DNA of 54,833 nucleotides from Spirochaetaceae bacterium (GTDB lineage Bacteria; Spirochaetota; Spirochaetia; Treponematales; Treponemataceae). Location: assembly GCA_017623685.1 (NCBI GenBank), contig JAGAOP010000010.1, positions 1-54,833 on the forward strand, read 5' to 3'. The translations under genes were made by a program, and so were the position numbers. Shown here one piece after another: positions 1-6,965 of the stretch; position 1 is the first letter of the stretch, and each line of letters opens with the position of its first letter. The notes beneath the pieces were generated by a model, which worked only from the letters and a program-made list of their open reading frames with translations, was not told the DNA's origin and ran no database searches.

Positions 1-202
1 AATTTTCAGTAGAAAAAGTATACAAGGTTAGGTATTTTACACCTGCGTCAACTGCAGATGAAACTATCCTTTTTGCAGCTTCTAAACCTTCTCTGTGTCC
101 TGCAGTTCTAGGTAAATTCCTTTTTTGCGCCCAACGACCGTTCCCGTCCATGATTATACCTACGTGTACGGGAACGTTATTTTTATCTAGCTGTTCAGCC
201 AT
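1..202 (-). CDS. uppS: Undecaprenyl (isoprenyl) diphosphate synthase, N-terminal part
   Basis: Only the first 67 or so codons are in the window; the gene continues past base 1. The product condenses isopentenyl diphosphate units onto farnesyl diphosphate in cis to make the C55 carrier for peptidoglycan and other surface glycans. The N-terminus reads [16 protein letters not shown], the family signature with the catalytic Asp in MDGNGRWA, followed by a GHREG element that matches the conserved GHxxG phosphate-binding region. The start ATG at 202-200 shares one base with the frr stop codon (TGATG), so the two are probably translationally coupled. Family identification is firm; the C-terminal half cannot be seen. 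Confidence 0.95.
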   Translation of the reverse strand, partial: MAEQLDKNNVPVHVGIIMDGNGRWAQKRNLPRTAGHREGLEAAKRIVSSAVDAGVKYLTLYTFSTEN

Positions 203-753
203 CAACCTTCCATTATTTCCTTTTCTTTATCTTCAAGAATTTTATTAATATCTTGAATAAATTTATCGGTTGATTTTTGTAAATCTGTTTCAGCTGTTTT
301 TAAGTCGTCTTCAGTAAGTTCTCCATCTTTCTGCATCTTTTTTAAGTCATCGTTACCATCACGACGAATATTACGTATGGCAACTCTACTATTTTCTGCA
401 ATAGATTTAGCTTGTTTAACTAATTCTTTTCGTCTATCTGCAGTTAAAGGTGGAATAGAAATACGAATTACTTTTCCATCGTTGGATGGATTAAGTCCTA
501 AGTCTGCTTTCAAAATCGATTTTTCAATTTCACTAATAAGAGATTTATCGAATGGTTGAATTAGAATTGATCGAGCTTCTGGAACTGAAATTGTAGAAAC
601 TTGGTTCAGTGGAGTGGGGGTTCCGTAATAATCTACTCGCACTTTATCAAAAATTGCAGCAGATGCACGACCTGTTCGCAAAGTTTTAAACTCATCTTTT
701 AAAGCTGTAATCGTTTTTTCCATGCGAGCAACACTTGCTTCATTTCCTGCCAT
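202..753 (-). CDS. frr: Ribosome recycling factor
   Basis: Splits post-termination ribosomes together with EF-G. The 183-residue product is the usual length (about 185) and contains the family's RTGRA motif near residue 30, the [20 protein letters not shown] stretch around residue 100 and the [10 protein letters not shown] motif near residue 130. An upstream in-frame TTG would add four residues, but GGAG sits 6 bases before the ATG at 753-751, so that ATG is the chosen start. It is followed without a gap by uppS and preceded by a 236-base region rich in inverted repeats that separates it from tsf. The gene pyrH, which often lies between tsf and frr in other bacteria, is absent here. Confidence 0.96.
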   Translation of the reverse strand: MAGNEASVARMEKTITALKDEFKTLRTGRASAAIFDKVRVDYYGTPTPLNQVSTISVPEARSILIQPFDKSLISEIEKSILKADLGLNPSNDGKVIRISIPPLTADRRKELVKQAKSIAENSRVAIRNIRRDGNDDLKKMQKDGELTEDDLKTAETDLQKSTDKFIQDINKILEDKEKEIMEG

Positions 754-853
754 TATATGCTCCAATAAAAAGCCAATTTTGTGATATTGACTTTTTAGAG
801 TGTTTCACAAACTATCTGCCAATAGACAAACAAAGTGAAAACAACAAAATATA

Positions 854-976
854 AAGTTTGCAACGCAAACTTGCAAAGATAAAAACTGACTATAAATATG
901 TCAGTTTTTATCTTGTTGACTACAGTAGTCAACATTGTCTTAATAATAATTTAATAACTTTATTAAAGACAATGTT
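854..976. repeat. Four consecutive inverted repeats between tsf and frr
   Basis: Four hairpin-forming elements are packed into 123 bases. The first has 8-base arms 854-861/865-872. The second has perfect 15-base arms 876-890 (AAGATAAAAACTGAC) and 900-914 around a 9-base loop. The third has 9-base arms 915-923 (GTTGACTAC) and 925-933 with one central base. The fourth has 11-base arms 931-941 (AACATTGTCTT) and 966-976. On the minus strand the 15-bp hairpin ends in a T-rich arm and probably terminates or attenuates tsf transcription. The third and fourth overlap by three bases and could not both form fully. The arms were checked by eye; what the others do is unknown. Confidence 0.8.
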
Positions 977-989
977 ATATTAAAAAGTT

Positions 990-1826
990 TTAAGCACATA
1001 ACTGGTACAAAACAACCTTTTCAAGAGATAACTTTGTTCCAACTTCTTTAGCAACAGCTTCCATTTTCTTTGTTACTGAAAGTTTATCATCTTTAACAAA
1101 AGGCTGATCTAAGAAACAAATTTCTGCTAGGTGTTTATTTACCTTGCCCTGAACAATACCTTCTTTTACTTTTTCAGGCTTGTCAAGACTTTCAACTTGC
1201 TTTTTAAATATTTCTGTTTGTTCTGCAATGTAAGTAGCATCAACATCTTCTCTACGAATAAAAGCAGGAGTGAAAGCTGCAATATGTAAACAACAATCAT
1301 AAGTAAAGTCTTTTACAGCATTATTAGCTGCAGCATCTGCTGAATCTGTAGAAATAACTGTAATAACACCTGTTTTTCCATCGCTATGTACATAACTTGA
1401 TGCTACAGAATTTTCTGGTAAATTAATTACTTCTAAGCGACGAAGACTCATGTTTTCACGAATCTTTGTTGCTAAATCCAACAACATATCAGACAATTCT
1501 TTGTTTACTTCTGTATAGCCTTTTGCAAGAGCTGTTTCAGCAATATCATTTCCAATTTTGATAAAATCAGCATTCTTTGCAACAAAGTCTGTTTCACAAG
1601 TAAGTTCACAAATAATTGCTTTATTTCCTTCGATTTTTGTAAAAATACGTCCTTCGCTGGTAGCTCTATCAGCACGTTTTTCTACAGCAGCCAAACCTTT
1701 TTCTTTTAGAAGTTTTTCTGCAGCAGCTGCATCTCCGTTTGTTTCTGTAAGTGCTTTTTTGCACTCCATCATTCCAGCTCCAGTTTTTTCACGTAAAGCT
1801 TTTACATCAGTTGCTTTAATTTCCAT
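990..1826 (-). CDS. tsf: Translation elongation factor Ts
   Basis: Guanine-nucleotide exchange factor for EF-Tu. The 278-residue product begins with the UBA-like N-terminal domain (ALREKTGAGMMECKKAL, residues 10-26), and the EF-Tu-contacting TCETDFVAKN motif lies near residue 77, followed by the dimerisation core. Its length is typical of bacterial EF-Ts. The ATG is preceded by GGAG about 11 bases upstream and lies 17 bases after the rpsB stop, so rpsB and tsf form the usual operon. Downstream comes a stack of inverted repeats that probably terminates most transcripts before frr. Confidence 0.97.
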   Translation of the reverse strand: MEIKATDVKALREKTGAGMMECKKALTETNGDAAAAEKLLKEKGLAAVEKRADRATSEGRIFTKIEGNKAIICELTCETDFVAKNADFIKIGNDIAETALAKGYTEVNKELSDMLLDLATKIRENMSLRRLEVINLPENSVASSYVHSDGKTGVITVISTDSADAAANNAVKDFTYDCCLHIAAFTPAFIRREDVDATYIAEQTEIFKKQVESLDKPEKVKEGIVQGKVNKHLAEICFLDQPFVKDDKLSVTKKMEAVAKEVGTKLSLEKVVLYQLCA

Positions 1827-1843
1827 ATCTAATCAATCTCCGC

Positions 1844-2710
1844 TTATTTGTACAACTCATCTTCATCAACGAGTTCTTCATCGTTATCTGCATCTTCATC
1901 TTCTTCTTTTGGTTCAGTAGGAGTATAGTTGCTATAATCAATGATTTCTTCTTCGTCAGATTTAATTGCAGCATCAGTTGTAATTTCTTCATCTTCATCT
2001 TGAAGATTTTCAATAATCTTTAGACCAGTTTCGTTATCTGCGTCAATTACTGCATTTGCAATAATTTGAGTAAATAATGTAATTGCACGGATTGCATCAT
2101 CGTTACCAGGAATAGGATAGTCAATTCCGTCTGGGTTACAGTTTGTATCAACAACTGCAACGATAGGAATTCCCATTCTTCTAGCTTCGGCTACGGCAAT
2201 TTGTTCCTTGTGTGTATCAATTATAAAAATGATTCCAGGTAATTCCTTCATCTCTTTAATACCACCAAGGTTCTTTTCTAATTTAGATTTTTCTTTTTGG
2301 ATTGCAGCAATTTCTTTTTTGGTAAGATTTTCAAAAGTACCATCTAATTCCATCTTTTCAAGTTTCTTAAGACGAAGTAATGATTTTTTAATTGTAGAAA
2401 AGTTAGTAAGCATACCACCTAACCAACGATTGTTAATATAGTACATTCCACATCTTTCAGCTTCTTTTGCAACAGCTTGCTGAGCTTGCTTTTTTGTACC
2501 AACAAACAATACAGACTTACCTGCAACAGTTACTTTGCGAACTGCTTCGTATGCTTCTTTAATTGATACGATAGTTTTTTGTAAGTCAATAATATGAATC
2601 CCATTTCTTGCTGTGAAGATATACTTCTTCATTCTAGGATCCCAACGTTTAACCTGGTGACCAAAGTGTACACCTGATTCAAGCAGACTTTTCATGGTTA
2701 CTACTGCCAT
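1844..2710 (-). CDS. rpsB: 30S ribosomal protein S2 with long acidic tail
   Basis: Small-subunit protein S2, which is needed for S1 binding on the 30S platform. Residues 1-225 match the family, with the start [19 protein letters not shown], the [10 protein letters not shown] and [11 protein letters not shown] blocks, and [20 protein letters not shown]. The product has 288 residues against about 240 for E. coli S2. The last 60 or so are extremely rich in Asp and Glu (for example [10 protein letters not shown] and [12 protein letters not shown]), so there is an acidic C-terminal extension. The start is set by AAGGAG at 2722-2717, six bases before the ATG. That Shine-Dalgarno can pair with an upstream arm, which suggests autoregulation. 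Confidence 0.97.
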   Translation of the reverse strand: MAVVTMKSLLESGVHFGHQVKRWDPRMKKYIFTARNGIHIIDLQKTIVSIKEAYEAVRKVTVAGKSVLFVGTKKQAQQAVAKEAERCGMYYINNRWLGGMLTNFSTIKKSLLRLKKLEKMELDGTFENLTKKEIAAIQKEKSKLEKNLGGIKEMKELPGIIFIIDTHKEQIAVAEARRMGIPIVAVVDTNCNPDGIDYPIPGNDDAIRAITLFTQIIANAVIDADNETGLKIIENLQDEDEEITTDAAIKSDEEEIIDYSNYTPTEPKEEDEDADNDEELVDEDELYK

Positions 2711-2784
2711 GAGATACTCCTTCCCGGGAAAAAATTATTTTCCACCAGTCTCTATTTCTCGTAGCTGATATTTCAGCCCGGAAG
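2711..2784 (-). promoter_or_regulatory. Structured rpsB 5' leader that could sequester the ribosome-binding site
   Basis: Upstream of rpsB the minus strand has CTTCCGGG (2784-2777), which can pair with CCCGGGAAG (2728-2720) with one unpaired G. The right arm overlaps the start of the AAGGAG Shine-Dalgarno. Inside lies a small hairpin, GCTGA/TCAGC (2764-2777) with a four-base loop. Ribosomal protein operons are often autoregulated through such leaders, so S2 binding is a plausible role. This is inference from the pairing alone; no match to a known RNA family was tested. Confidence 0.5.
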
Positions 2785-2834
2785 ATTAAATACAATTAAA
2801 GAACAAACCATTCATTTAATTATATTTACAAAAC

Positions 2835-3431
2835 TTATTCATTTATTAAAGAATAGCCTTGCTCTTTTAACATATCATATAATTCAAAAAGTGGCAACCC
2901 TACCACAGAACTATTGGTTCCTTCAATCTTTTTTATAAAATAAGATGCAAAACCTTGAATTCTATATCCACCAGCAGCATTGTGCCATTCATCAGTTGCC
3001 ACATACCAATCGATTTCTTCTTTTGATAATTTAGAAAAAGTTACATGTGTTACAGATGTTCGAGTGGTAAAGTCGTGGAGTTTTCCATTATATAAAGCTA
3101 ATGAAGTAACAACTTTATGTTTTTTACCTGAAAGCTCTTGTAAAAACTGAGTTGCTTGATTCATATCAGATGGCTTGCCATATATTTTATTATTTAAAGA
3201 AATAACTGTATCAGCACCTAAAACCCAGGGAACTTCTTGTGTAGCAGTGATAAGTTTTGTTACCCATTTTACTTTGTTTGCAGCAAGTTTCTCCGTAAAT
3301 TCTTCTGCTGAAATATTAGAATCATCAAGTTCTTCTGGGATTTCCGGAATAACAACTTTAAAAGGTATTCCCATCATTTTTAATATTTCTTGTCTTCGAA
3401 GAGATCCTGAAGCGAGAATAATTGGTTCCAT
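2835..3431 (-). CDS. maf: Maf-family nucleoside triphosphate pyrophosphatase
   Basis: A 198-residue Maf protein, a house-cleaning pyrophosphatase acting on non-canonical or modified nucleotides. It begins IILASGSLRRQEIL, the family signature with the phosphate-binding ASxSxRR-like loop. It also contains VLGADTVISLNNKIYGKP (the catalytic Asp is in GADT) and the C-terminal GGYRIQGFAS block. An upstream ATG would add six residues, but AGAGG lies 5 bases before the ATG at 3431-3429, so that one is preferred. The gene runs divergently from tRNA-Arg, whose promoter overlaps the upstream region. It may share a transcript with rpsB downstream. Confidence 0.93.
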   Translation of the reverse strand: MEPIILASGSLRRQEILKMMGIPFKVVIPEIPEELDDSNISAEEFTEKLAANKVKWVTKLITATQEVPWVLGADTVISLNNKIYGKPSDMNQATQFLQELSGKKHKVVTSLALYNGKLHDFTTRTSVTHVTFSKLSKEEIDWYVATDEWHNAAGGYRIQGFASYFIKKIEGTNSSVVGLPLFELYDMLKEQGYSLINE

Positions 3432-3442
3432 AAAAACCTCTA

Positions 3443-3471
3443 TTGACATTAAAAGAAATTGTGTTTATGCT
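3443..3471 (+). promoter_or_regulatory. Sigma-70-type promoter for tRNA-Arg
   Basis: TTGACA at 3443-3448, a 17-base spacer, and TATGCT at 3466-3471. The tRNA begins 11 bases further on, a suitable distance for a short 5' leader. Confidence 0.7.
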
Positions 3472-3481
3472 AACAAATCTT

Positions 3482-3555
3482 GAGAGATTAGCTCATTTGG
3501 ATAGAGCGTTGCCCTCCGGAGGCGAAGGTGGCAGGTTCGAATCCTGTATCTCTCG
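3482..3555 (+). tRNA. tRNA-Arg, anticodon CCG
   Basis: A full cloverleaf can be drawn. The acceptor stem is 3482-3488 (GAGAGAT) with 3548-3554 (ATCTCTC) and discriminator G at 3555. The D arm is GCTC/GAGC. The anticodon stem TTGCC/GGCGA encloses the loop CTCCGGA, giving anticodon CCG (reads CGG). The T arm has the loop TTCGAAT. The 3' CCA is not encoded, so the cca product of this same window must add it. A strong terminator follows. Confidence 0.95.
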
Positions 3556-3562
3556 TAAAAAT

Positions 3563-3599
3563 AAAGCGGCTGTAAATAATTTAAACAGCCGCTTTTTTT
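3563..3599. terminator. Bidirectional rho-independent terminator
   Basis: AAAGCGGCTGT (3563-3573) pairs with ACAGCCGCTTT, followed by a run of seven T on the plus strand. On the minus strand the same hairpin ends in a T-rich stretch, so it can serve both tRNA-Arg and the convergent HEAT-repeat gene that stops at 3602. Confidence 0.88.
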
Positions 3600-3601
3600 A
3601 T

Positions 3602-4318
3602 TTATTTTACTGTAGAAGAACTGGAAGATGAAGTTGATTTGCCTGTTAGTGTTTTAAGTAAATCATAAGCTTTTGTTCTTACAGGTGTTGCATATGTATA
3701 ATTTGATGCAATAGCAGAAATAGACTGAATCATTGGAGCTTTATCTTGAACTGTATCTGCTAAAGCTTCAAAAGCATTCAAAATTTCAAAGGCTAGGCTA
3801 GAAGTAGGATTTAATGTTGCATATTTTTTCTGAGCCCAAATTATAGCTTCAACAACTTCATTATTATCATTAATTCCAATTTCTCCAAGAGAGCGTACTG
3901 CAGCCGCTACAACAACAGGTTCGTTGTCTGCAAGAGTAACCTGAACTAAAGTATTTTTTGATTCTTCTGTAGGCACTTTACCAAGAAGTTCACATGCTTT
4001 TCGTCTTACATCTGGAAAGTTGTTTACAAGTCGCCCATTGGTTCTTGATTGAGTTGTAATACCTTCTCCTGCCAAAGAATCCAATGCGGCCTGAATATCA
4101 GGACTTGTTCTACCAGCATTTAGAGCATCCTCAATATACTGTAAGGAAACAAATTTATTATCCCTATCATCAGCTTGAGAAAGTTCTCTAATGATTACAC
4201 CTTCAACACTGCTTAAATACTCATCTTCAACTGTTGTTTCTCGAGTAGCTTGCTGTGCAAAAAGATTTGTGCTTAAAACCATTGCTAACAAAAAAATAAC
4301 TGTTCTTGCAATTTTCAT
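3602..4318 (-). CDS. Secreted HEAT-repeat protein
   Basis: A 238-residue protein with a clear signal peptide (KIARTVIFLLAMVLSTNLFA, likely cleavage after the FAQ region). The mature part is helical with HEAT-type repeats, for example DVRRKACELLGKVPTEESKN near residue 105 and VVVAAAVRSLGEIGINDNNE near residue 136. The C-terminus is a run of serines. HEAT repeats form protein-binding solenoids; the partner is unknown and no catalytic motif is visible. AGGAGGG precedes the ATG, and a minus-strand promoter (TTGATT-17-TATTAT) lies at 4374-4346. Similar secreted HEAT proteins are common in treponemes. Its role is not assigned. Confidence 0.8.
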   Translation of the reverse strand: MKIARTVIFLLAMVLSTNLFAQQATRETTVEDEYLSSVEGVIIRELSQADDRDNKFVSLQYIEDALNAGRTSPDIQAALDSLAGEGITTQSRTNGRLVNNFPDVRRKACELLGKVPTEESKNTLVQVTLADNEPVVVAAAVRSLGEIGINDNNEVVEAIIWAQKKYATLNPTSSLAFEILNAFEALADTVQDKAPMIQSISAIASNYTYATPVRTKAYDLLKTLTGKSTSSSSSSTVK

Positions 4319-4345
4319 TCTAGCCCTCCTAAATGATCAAATAAA

Positions 4346-4374
4346 ATAATATAATATAAAGCAGAAAAAATCAA
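4346..4374 (-). promoter_or_regulatory. Promoter for the HEAT-repeat gene
   Basis: On the minus strand TTGATT (4374-4369), a 17-base spacer and TATTAT (4351-4346). It lies 28 bases before the ATG, which has a good AGGAGG-type ribosome-binding site. Confidence 0.6.
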
Positions 4375-4389
4375 TAAAAAAATAGGGTA

Positions 4390-4995
4390 TTAAAACAATG
4401 TATCAAGTTTTAACATCCATTTATCATTTATTTTCTCAAAAGTATAATAAATAATATCCGTATCACCTTGAACTTGTACAGCTTTTGCAACTGTAGAAGA
4501 TACATATCGAATTTCATCTACAGTACGACCTGTTCTAGCGGGAATAAAGATATATTTAAAATAATCTTGCATGGAAGAAATCTTTACTTTAACAGGAAGT
4601 CTTTCTTCTATGGATTTTAAATTAGCTCTGTTTTGCCAATATTTTATTGAATTAGGCTCCACATAGTTTAGCCATTTTTGATAATTTCCTGTTGTCATTA
4701 CGACTTCGATTTCATCAATCATTTCAAGAATAGCCTTCTTGTCTTGATTAAATGTGTCTACAGTAACTACCTCTGTTCCAGAAATAGCAGCAATTGATCG
4801 CAAATATTCAGCATCTTGAACAGGCTCTGGCTCTAATTTTGGTTCTGGCTCTAGTTGAGGCACAACTTGTTCCACAACAGACTCAACAGGAACTCGAACT
4901 TCGGGAGGAACTTCAGATTCCTCTGGCTTAGATGTACATCCTATAAAAAGAGACAAAATAAGCAAAATTGATATCCAAAAAATAAATTTATTCAT
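4390..4995 (-). CDS. Small lipoprotein of unknown function
   Basis: A 201-residue predicted lipoprotein. The N-terminus is NKFIFWISILLILSLFIGC, a signal peptide ending in a lipobox with Cys20. A Pro/Glu-rich linker (EPEPKLEPEPVQ) then leads to a globular domain of about 140 residues (residues 60-201). That domain resembles the small alpha+beta folds of the NTF2-like kind (AILEMIDEIEVVMTTGNYQ at its start, KINDKWMLKLDTLF at its end), but this is only an impression. The start at 4995 has no Shine-Dalgarno. Instead a near-consensus promoter has its -10 box 7 bases before the ATG, so the mRNA may be leaderless. A longer TTG-initiated form would add 14 residues before the signal peptide and is less likely. 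Confidence 0.75.
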   Translation of the reverse strand: MNKFIFWISILLILSLFIGCTSKPEESEVPPEVRVPVESVVEQVVPQLEPEPKLEPEPVQDAEYLRSIAAISGTEVVTVDTFNQDKKAILEMIDEIEVVMTTGNYQKWLNYVEPNSIKYWQNRANLKSIEERLPVKVKISSMQDYFKYIFIPARTGRTVDEIRYVSSTVAKAVQVQGDTDIIYYTFEKINDKWMLKLDTLF

Positions 4996-5002
4996 GAATA
5001 TA

Positions 5003-5031
5003 ATATTAGAGTGCTTTACCTTTTTTGTCAA
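5003..5031 (-). promoter_or_regulatory. Promoter for the 4390-4995 lipoprotein gene, possibly leaderless
   Basis: On the minus strand TTGACA (5031-5026), 17 bases, then TAATAT (5008-5003). Seven bases separate the -10 box from the ATG at 4995, so transcription should begin at or next to the start codon. No Shine-Dalgarno is present. Confidence 0.65.
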
Positions 5032-5053
5032 ATACAATATTGTTAAAAATACA

Positions 5054-5536
5054 ATGATTACTGCAGTTTTTCCAGGTTCTTTTGATCCGCTTACTTTTGG
5101 ACATTTGAATATTATTGAAAGAGCTAGATTGATTTTTAATGAAATTCACGTTGTTGTTGCAACTAATTCTGAAAAAAAATATCTTTTTACCTTAGAAGAA
5201 AGAGTTTCTCTTTTAAGAAAACTTACTGCTCAGTGGGACAATGTTAAAATCGCTTCTTGGGATTCTCTTGTTGTTGAATATGCAAAAAAGAATAACGCAA
5301 AGGTTTTAATTCGTGGTCTTAGAAATATGGAAGACTTTACATACGAGTTTGATCTTTCTTTAATGAACAAGGGACTTTCCTCTGATATAGAAACAATTTT
5401 TTTACCTACAGAGCCAAAATACTTTGTAATGCGTTCAAGTTCAATTAAAGAACTTGCAAAACTTGGTGGTGATGTATCTTCTATGGTACCAGAAGAAGTT
5501 AAAAATGCCTTAATAAAAAAGTTTTCAAAAAATTAA
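5054..5536 (+). CDS. coaD: Phosphopantetheine adenylyltransferase
   Basis: Transfers AMP from ATP to 4'-phosphopantetheine, the penultimate step of coenzyme A synthesis. The 160-residue product is the standard length. It starts with ITAVFPGSFDPLTFGHLNII, which carries the nucleotidyltransferase TxGH motif, and has RGLRNMEDFTYEFDL near residue 90 and the MRSSSIKEL block near residue 128, equivalent to the family's ISSTxVRE. A longer reading frame opens at 4994, but the family N-terminus and length point to the ATG at 5054. That ATG has no clear Shine-Dalgarno. The gene is divergent from the lipoprotein gene, with a 58-base intergenic region. It sits before rpmF-acpP; holo-ACP synthesis uses CoA. 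Confidence 0.95.
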   Translation: MITAVFPGSFDPLTFGHLNIIERARLIFNEIHVVVATNSEKKYLFTLEERVSLLRKLTAQWDNVKIASWDSLVVEYAKKNNAKVLIRGLRNMEDFTYEFDLSLMNKGLSSDIETIFLPTEPKYFVMRSSSIKELAKLGGDVSSMVPEEVKNALIKKFSKN

Positions 5537-5574
5537 TTGACAAAAATACATTTTTTGTCAAAATGTATTGACAA
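5537..5574. repeat. Three interlocking palindromes at the coaD/rpmF boundary
   Basis: Three perfect inverted repeats overlap one another. A has 10-base arms 5537-5546 (TTGACAAAAA) and 5552-5561. B has 10-base arms 5545-5554 (AATACATTTT) and 5560-5569. C has 7-base arms 5555-5561 (TTGTCAA) and 5568-5574 (TTGACAA). They begin on the base after the coaD stop, and the last arm is the -35 box of the rpmF promoter. Hairpin A may act as the coaD terminator. The set could also be an operator with half-sites of the TTGACAA type. Which applies is not decided by sequence alone. Confidence 0.7.
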
Positions 5575-5596
5575 ATTAAATTAATCATTTTATAAT
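5568..5596 (+). promoter_or_regulatory. Consensus sigma-70 promoter for rpmF-acpP (P1)
   Basis: TTGACA at 5568-5573, a 17-base spacer, and TATAAT at 5591-5596: an exact match to the vegetative consensus. Its -35 box is one arm of an inverted repeat, so a repressor bound there would block it. Confidence 0.8.
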
Positions 5597-5598
5597 AG

Positions 5599-5628
5599 TT
5601 GACAGGCTAGGGCAAAATGTTGTATTCT
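5599..5628 (+). promoter_or_regulatory. Second promoter for rpmF-acpP (P2)
   Basis: TTGACA at 5599-5604, an 18-base spacer, and TATTCT at 5623-5628, directly downstream of P1. It would give an rpmF leader of about 80 bases. Confidence 0.6.
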
Positions 5629-5717
5629 TAGCTATAGTTATATTTTTGTGGATAGCTCAGGCAGTAAATCATGCTTTGATGTGATTCTTAAATAAATTTT
5701 ATAGCGAGGTTAATTAT

Positions 5718-5903
5718 ATGGCAGTACCTAGAGCGAAAACGTCAAAGGCCCGCACACGCAGGCGGCAACATATAAATATGAAGCTGACTGCACCACATCT
5801 TGTTGAGTGTGGAAACTGTGGTAACCTAACAATGCAGCACCGTATATGTCCAAAATGTGGATTTTATCGCGGTAAACAGGTAATTACACCTGAAAGCAAT
5901 TAA
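5718..5903 (+). CDS. rpmF: 50S ribosomal protein L32
   Basis: A 61-residue large-subunit protein. It begins AVPRAKTSKARTRRRQH, the L32 N-terminal signature, and carries a zinc-binding CGNC...CPKC pair in residues 35-50. The ribosome-binding site is GAGGT, 7 bases before the ATG. It is followed after 14 bases by acpP; rpmF next to fatty-acid genes is a common bacterial arrangement. Two strong promoters and a set of palindromes lie upstream, so this is probably the start of a growth- or lipid-controlled operon. Confidence 0.97.
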   Translation: MAVPRAKTSKARTRRRQHINMKLTAPHLVECGNCGNLTMQHRICPKCGFYRGKQVITPESN

Positions 5904-5917
5904 TAGGAGAAAAGAAA

Positions 5918-6151
5918 ATGGACGAATTATTTGTAAAGATCCAGAGTCTTATTGCAGAACGATTAGGTATCGATGAATCAAAGGTTGAAATGAATGCTTC
6001 TTTCCGTGGTGATTTGGGAGCAGACAGTTTAGATACTTACGAACTTGTTTACGCCATCGAAGAAGAAATGGGAATCAAGATTCCTGACGAAAAGGCAAAT
6101 GAATTTGAAACTGTAAAGGATGCTTACGATTTTATTAAATCTCAGCAGTAA
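5918..6151 (+). CDS. acpP: Acyl carrier protein
   Basis: A 77-residue acidic carrier of growing acyl chains in fatty-acid synthesis. It contains the GADSLDTYELV motif, whose Ser (residue 37) receives 4'-phosphopantetheine, and the typical VYAIEEEMGIKIPDE helix. AGGAG lies 7 bases before the ATG. The gene shares a transcript with rpmF and is followed by a strong terminator. Coenzyme A for its prosthetic group depends on coaD just upstream. Confidence 0.97.
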   Translation: MDELFVKIQSLIAERLGIDESKVEMNASFRGDLGADSLDTYELVYAIEEEMGIKIPDEKANEFETVKDAYDFIKSQQ

Positions 6152-6160
6152 TTTAACAGT

Positions 6161-6197
6161 AATAAGCCGGCAGTTTTACTGCCGGTTATTTATTTTT
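6161..6197 (+). terminator. Terminator after acpP
   Basis: CCGGCAG (6167-6173) and CTGCCGG (6179-6185) form the stem with loop TTTTA, extended by AATAA/TTATT around one bulged G and followed by a T run. It ends only a few bases before the rnc start codon. Confidence 0.85.
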
Positions 6198-6203
6198 TTA
6201 TAA

Positions 6204-6965
6204 ATGATGAAAAAAAAATTTTATGATATATCTTTAAAAAATATTAAAATTGATCCCCAAAGAAAAAAAGATTTACTTAAATTTTCTAAAGACATTTCTA
6301 TACGTTTTAATAATCTTATATTTCTTGATATGGCTTTTCATCATCGTTCAGTGACTAACGAAACTAATATAAAAAAAACAAGATATAATAATGAACGATT
6401 AGAATTTTTAGGGGATGCTGTTTTAGGTATGGCAACTGCCTCCTATTTATACGAATCAATGTCTGGTGTCACAGAAGGAGATCTTTCTAGAATAAAATCA
6501 GTTGTAGTTTCCGAAATGAGTTTAGCACCAATTGCCTTATCCATTGGAGTAGATAAATATTTAGTATTAGGAAAAGGAGAGGAACTTTCTGGTGGAAGAA
6601 CTAAAAAAGCAATTTTGGCAGATGCCTTAGAAGCAATAATCGGAGCATATTATCTTGATGCAGGGTATCAAGCGGTTGAAAAACTTATTCTTTCTTTAGT
6701 TATACCTGAAATTCAAAAAGTTTTAGAAAACCAACATCACAAAGACTATAAAACAATGCTACAAGAATTTTACCAAAAAAAACACAAAGAATGCCCTGTA
6801 TATGAATTGCTAAAATGCACAGGTCCTGATCACGATAGAACTTTTGAGGTTGTAGTTAGATTAGGAAATGTTTCATATGGACCTGCGTATGGGAAAAACA
6901 AAAAAACTGCGGAACAAGCAGCTGCAAAAATTGCCTGGGATATTCTCTGTAAAAATACTAATTAG
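6204..6965 (+). CDS. rnc: Ribonuclease III
   Basis: Double-strand-specific endoribonuclease for rRNA and mRNA processing. The 253-residue product has the catalytic signature NERLEFLGDAVLGM near residue 65. A second acidic cluster, ADALEAIIGAYYLDAG (near residue 138), supplies the other metal ligands. A double-stranded-RNA-binding domain follows in the last 75 residues (DYKTMLQEFYQKK to KTAEQAAAKIAW). No Shine-Dalgarno is visible: the ATG follows the T-run of the acpP terminator directly. Expression may depend on read-through, and the hairpin itself could be an RNase III target, but that is speculation. The 3' end overlaps the convergent gene by four bases. Confidence 0.95.
   Translation: MMKKKFYDISLKNIKIDPQRKKDLLKFSKDISIRFNNLIFLDMAFHHRSVTNETNIKKTRYNNERLEFLGDAVLGMATASYLYESMSGVTEGDLSRIKSVVVSEMSLAPIALSIGVDKYLVLGKGEELSGGRTKKAILADALEAIIGAYYLDAGYQAVEKLILSLVIPEIQKVLENQHHKDYKTMLQEFYQKKHKECPVYELLKCTGPDHDRTFEVVVRLGNVSYGPAYGKNKKTAEQAAAKIAWDILCKNTN

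Noticed and set aside
754..765. Longer TTG-initiated form of frr
   Set aside because: The TTG overlaps the Shine-Dalgarno used by the ATG at 753, and the shorter form matches the family.
5054..5536. A longer coaD starting at 4994
   Set aside because: It would add 20 hydrophobic residues before the conserved family N-terminus and overlap the divergent lipoprotein start.
5648..5690. A tRNA-like string in the rpmF leader (GATAGCTCAGGCAGTA)
   Set aside because: It resembles a D arm but no acceptor, anticodon or T stem can be paired around it.
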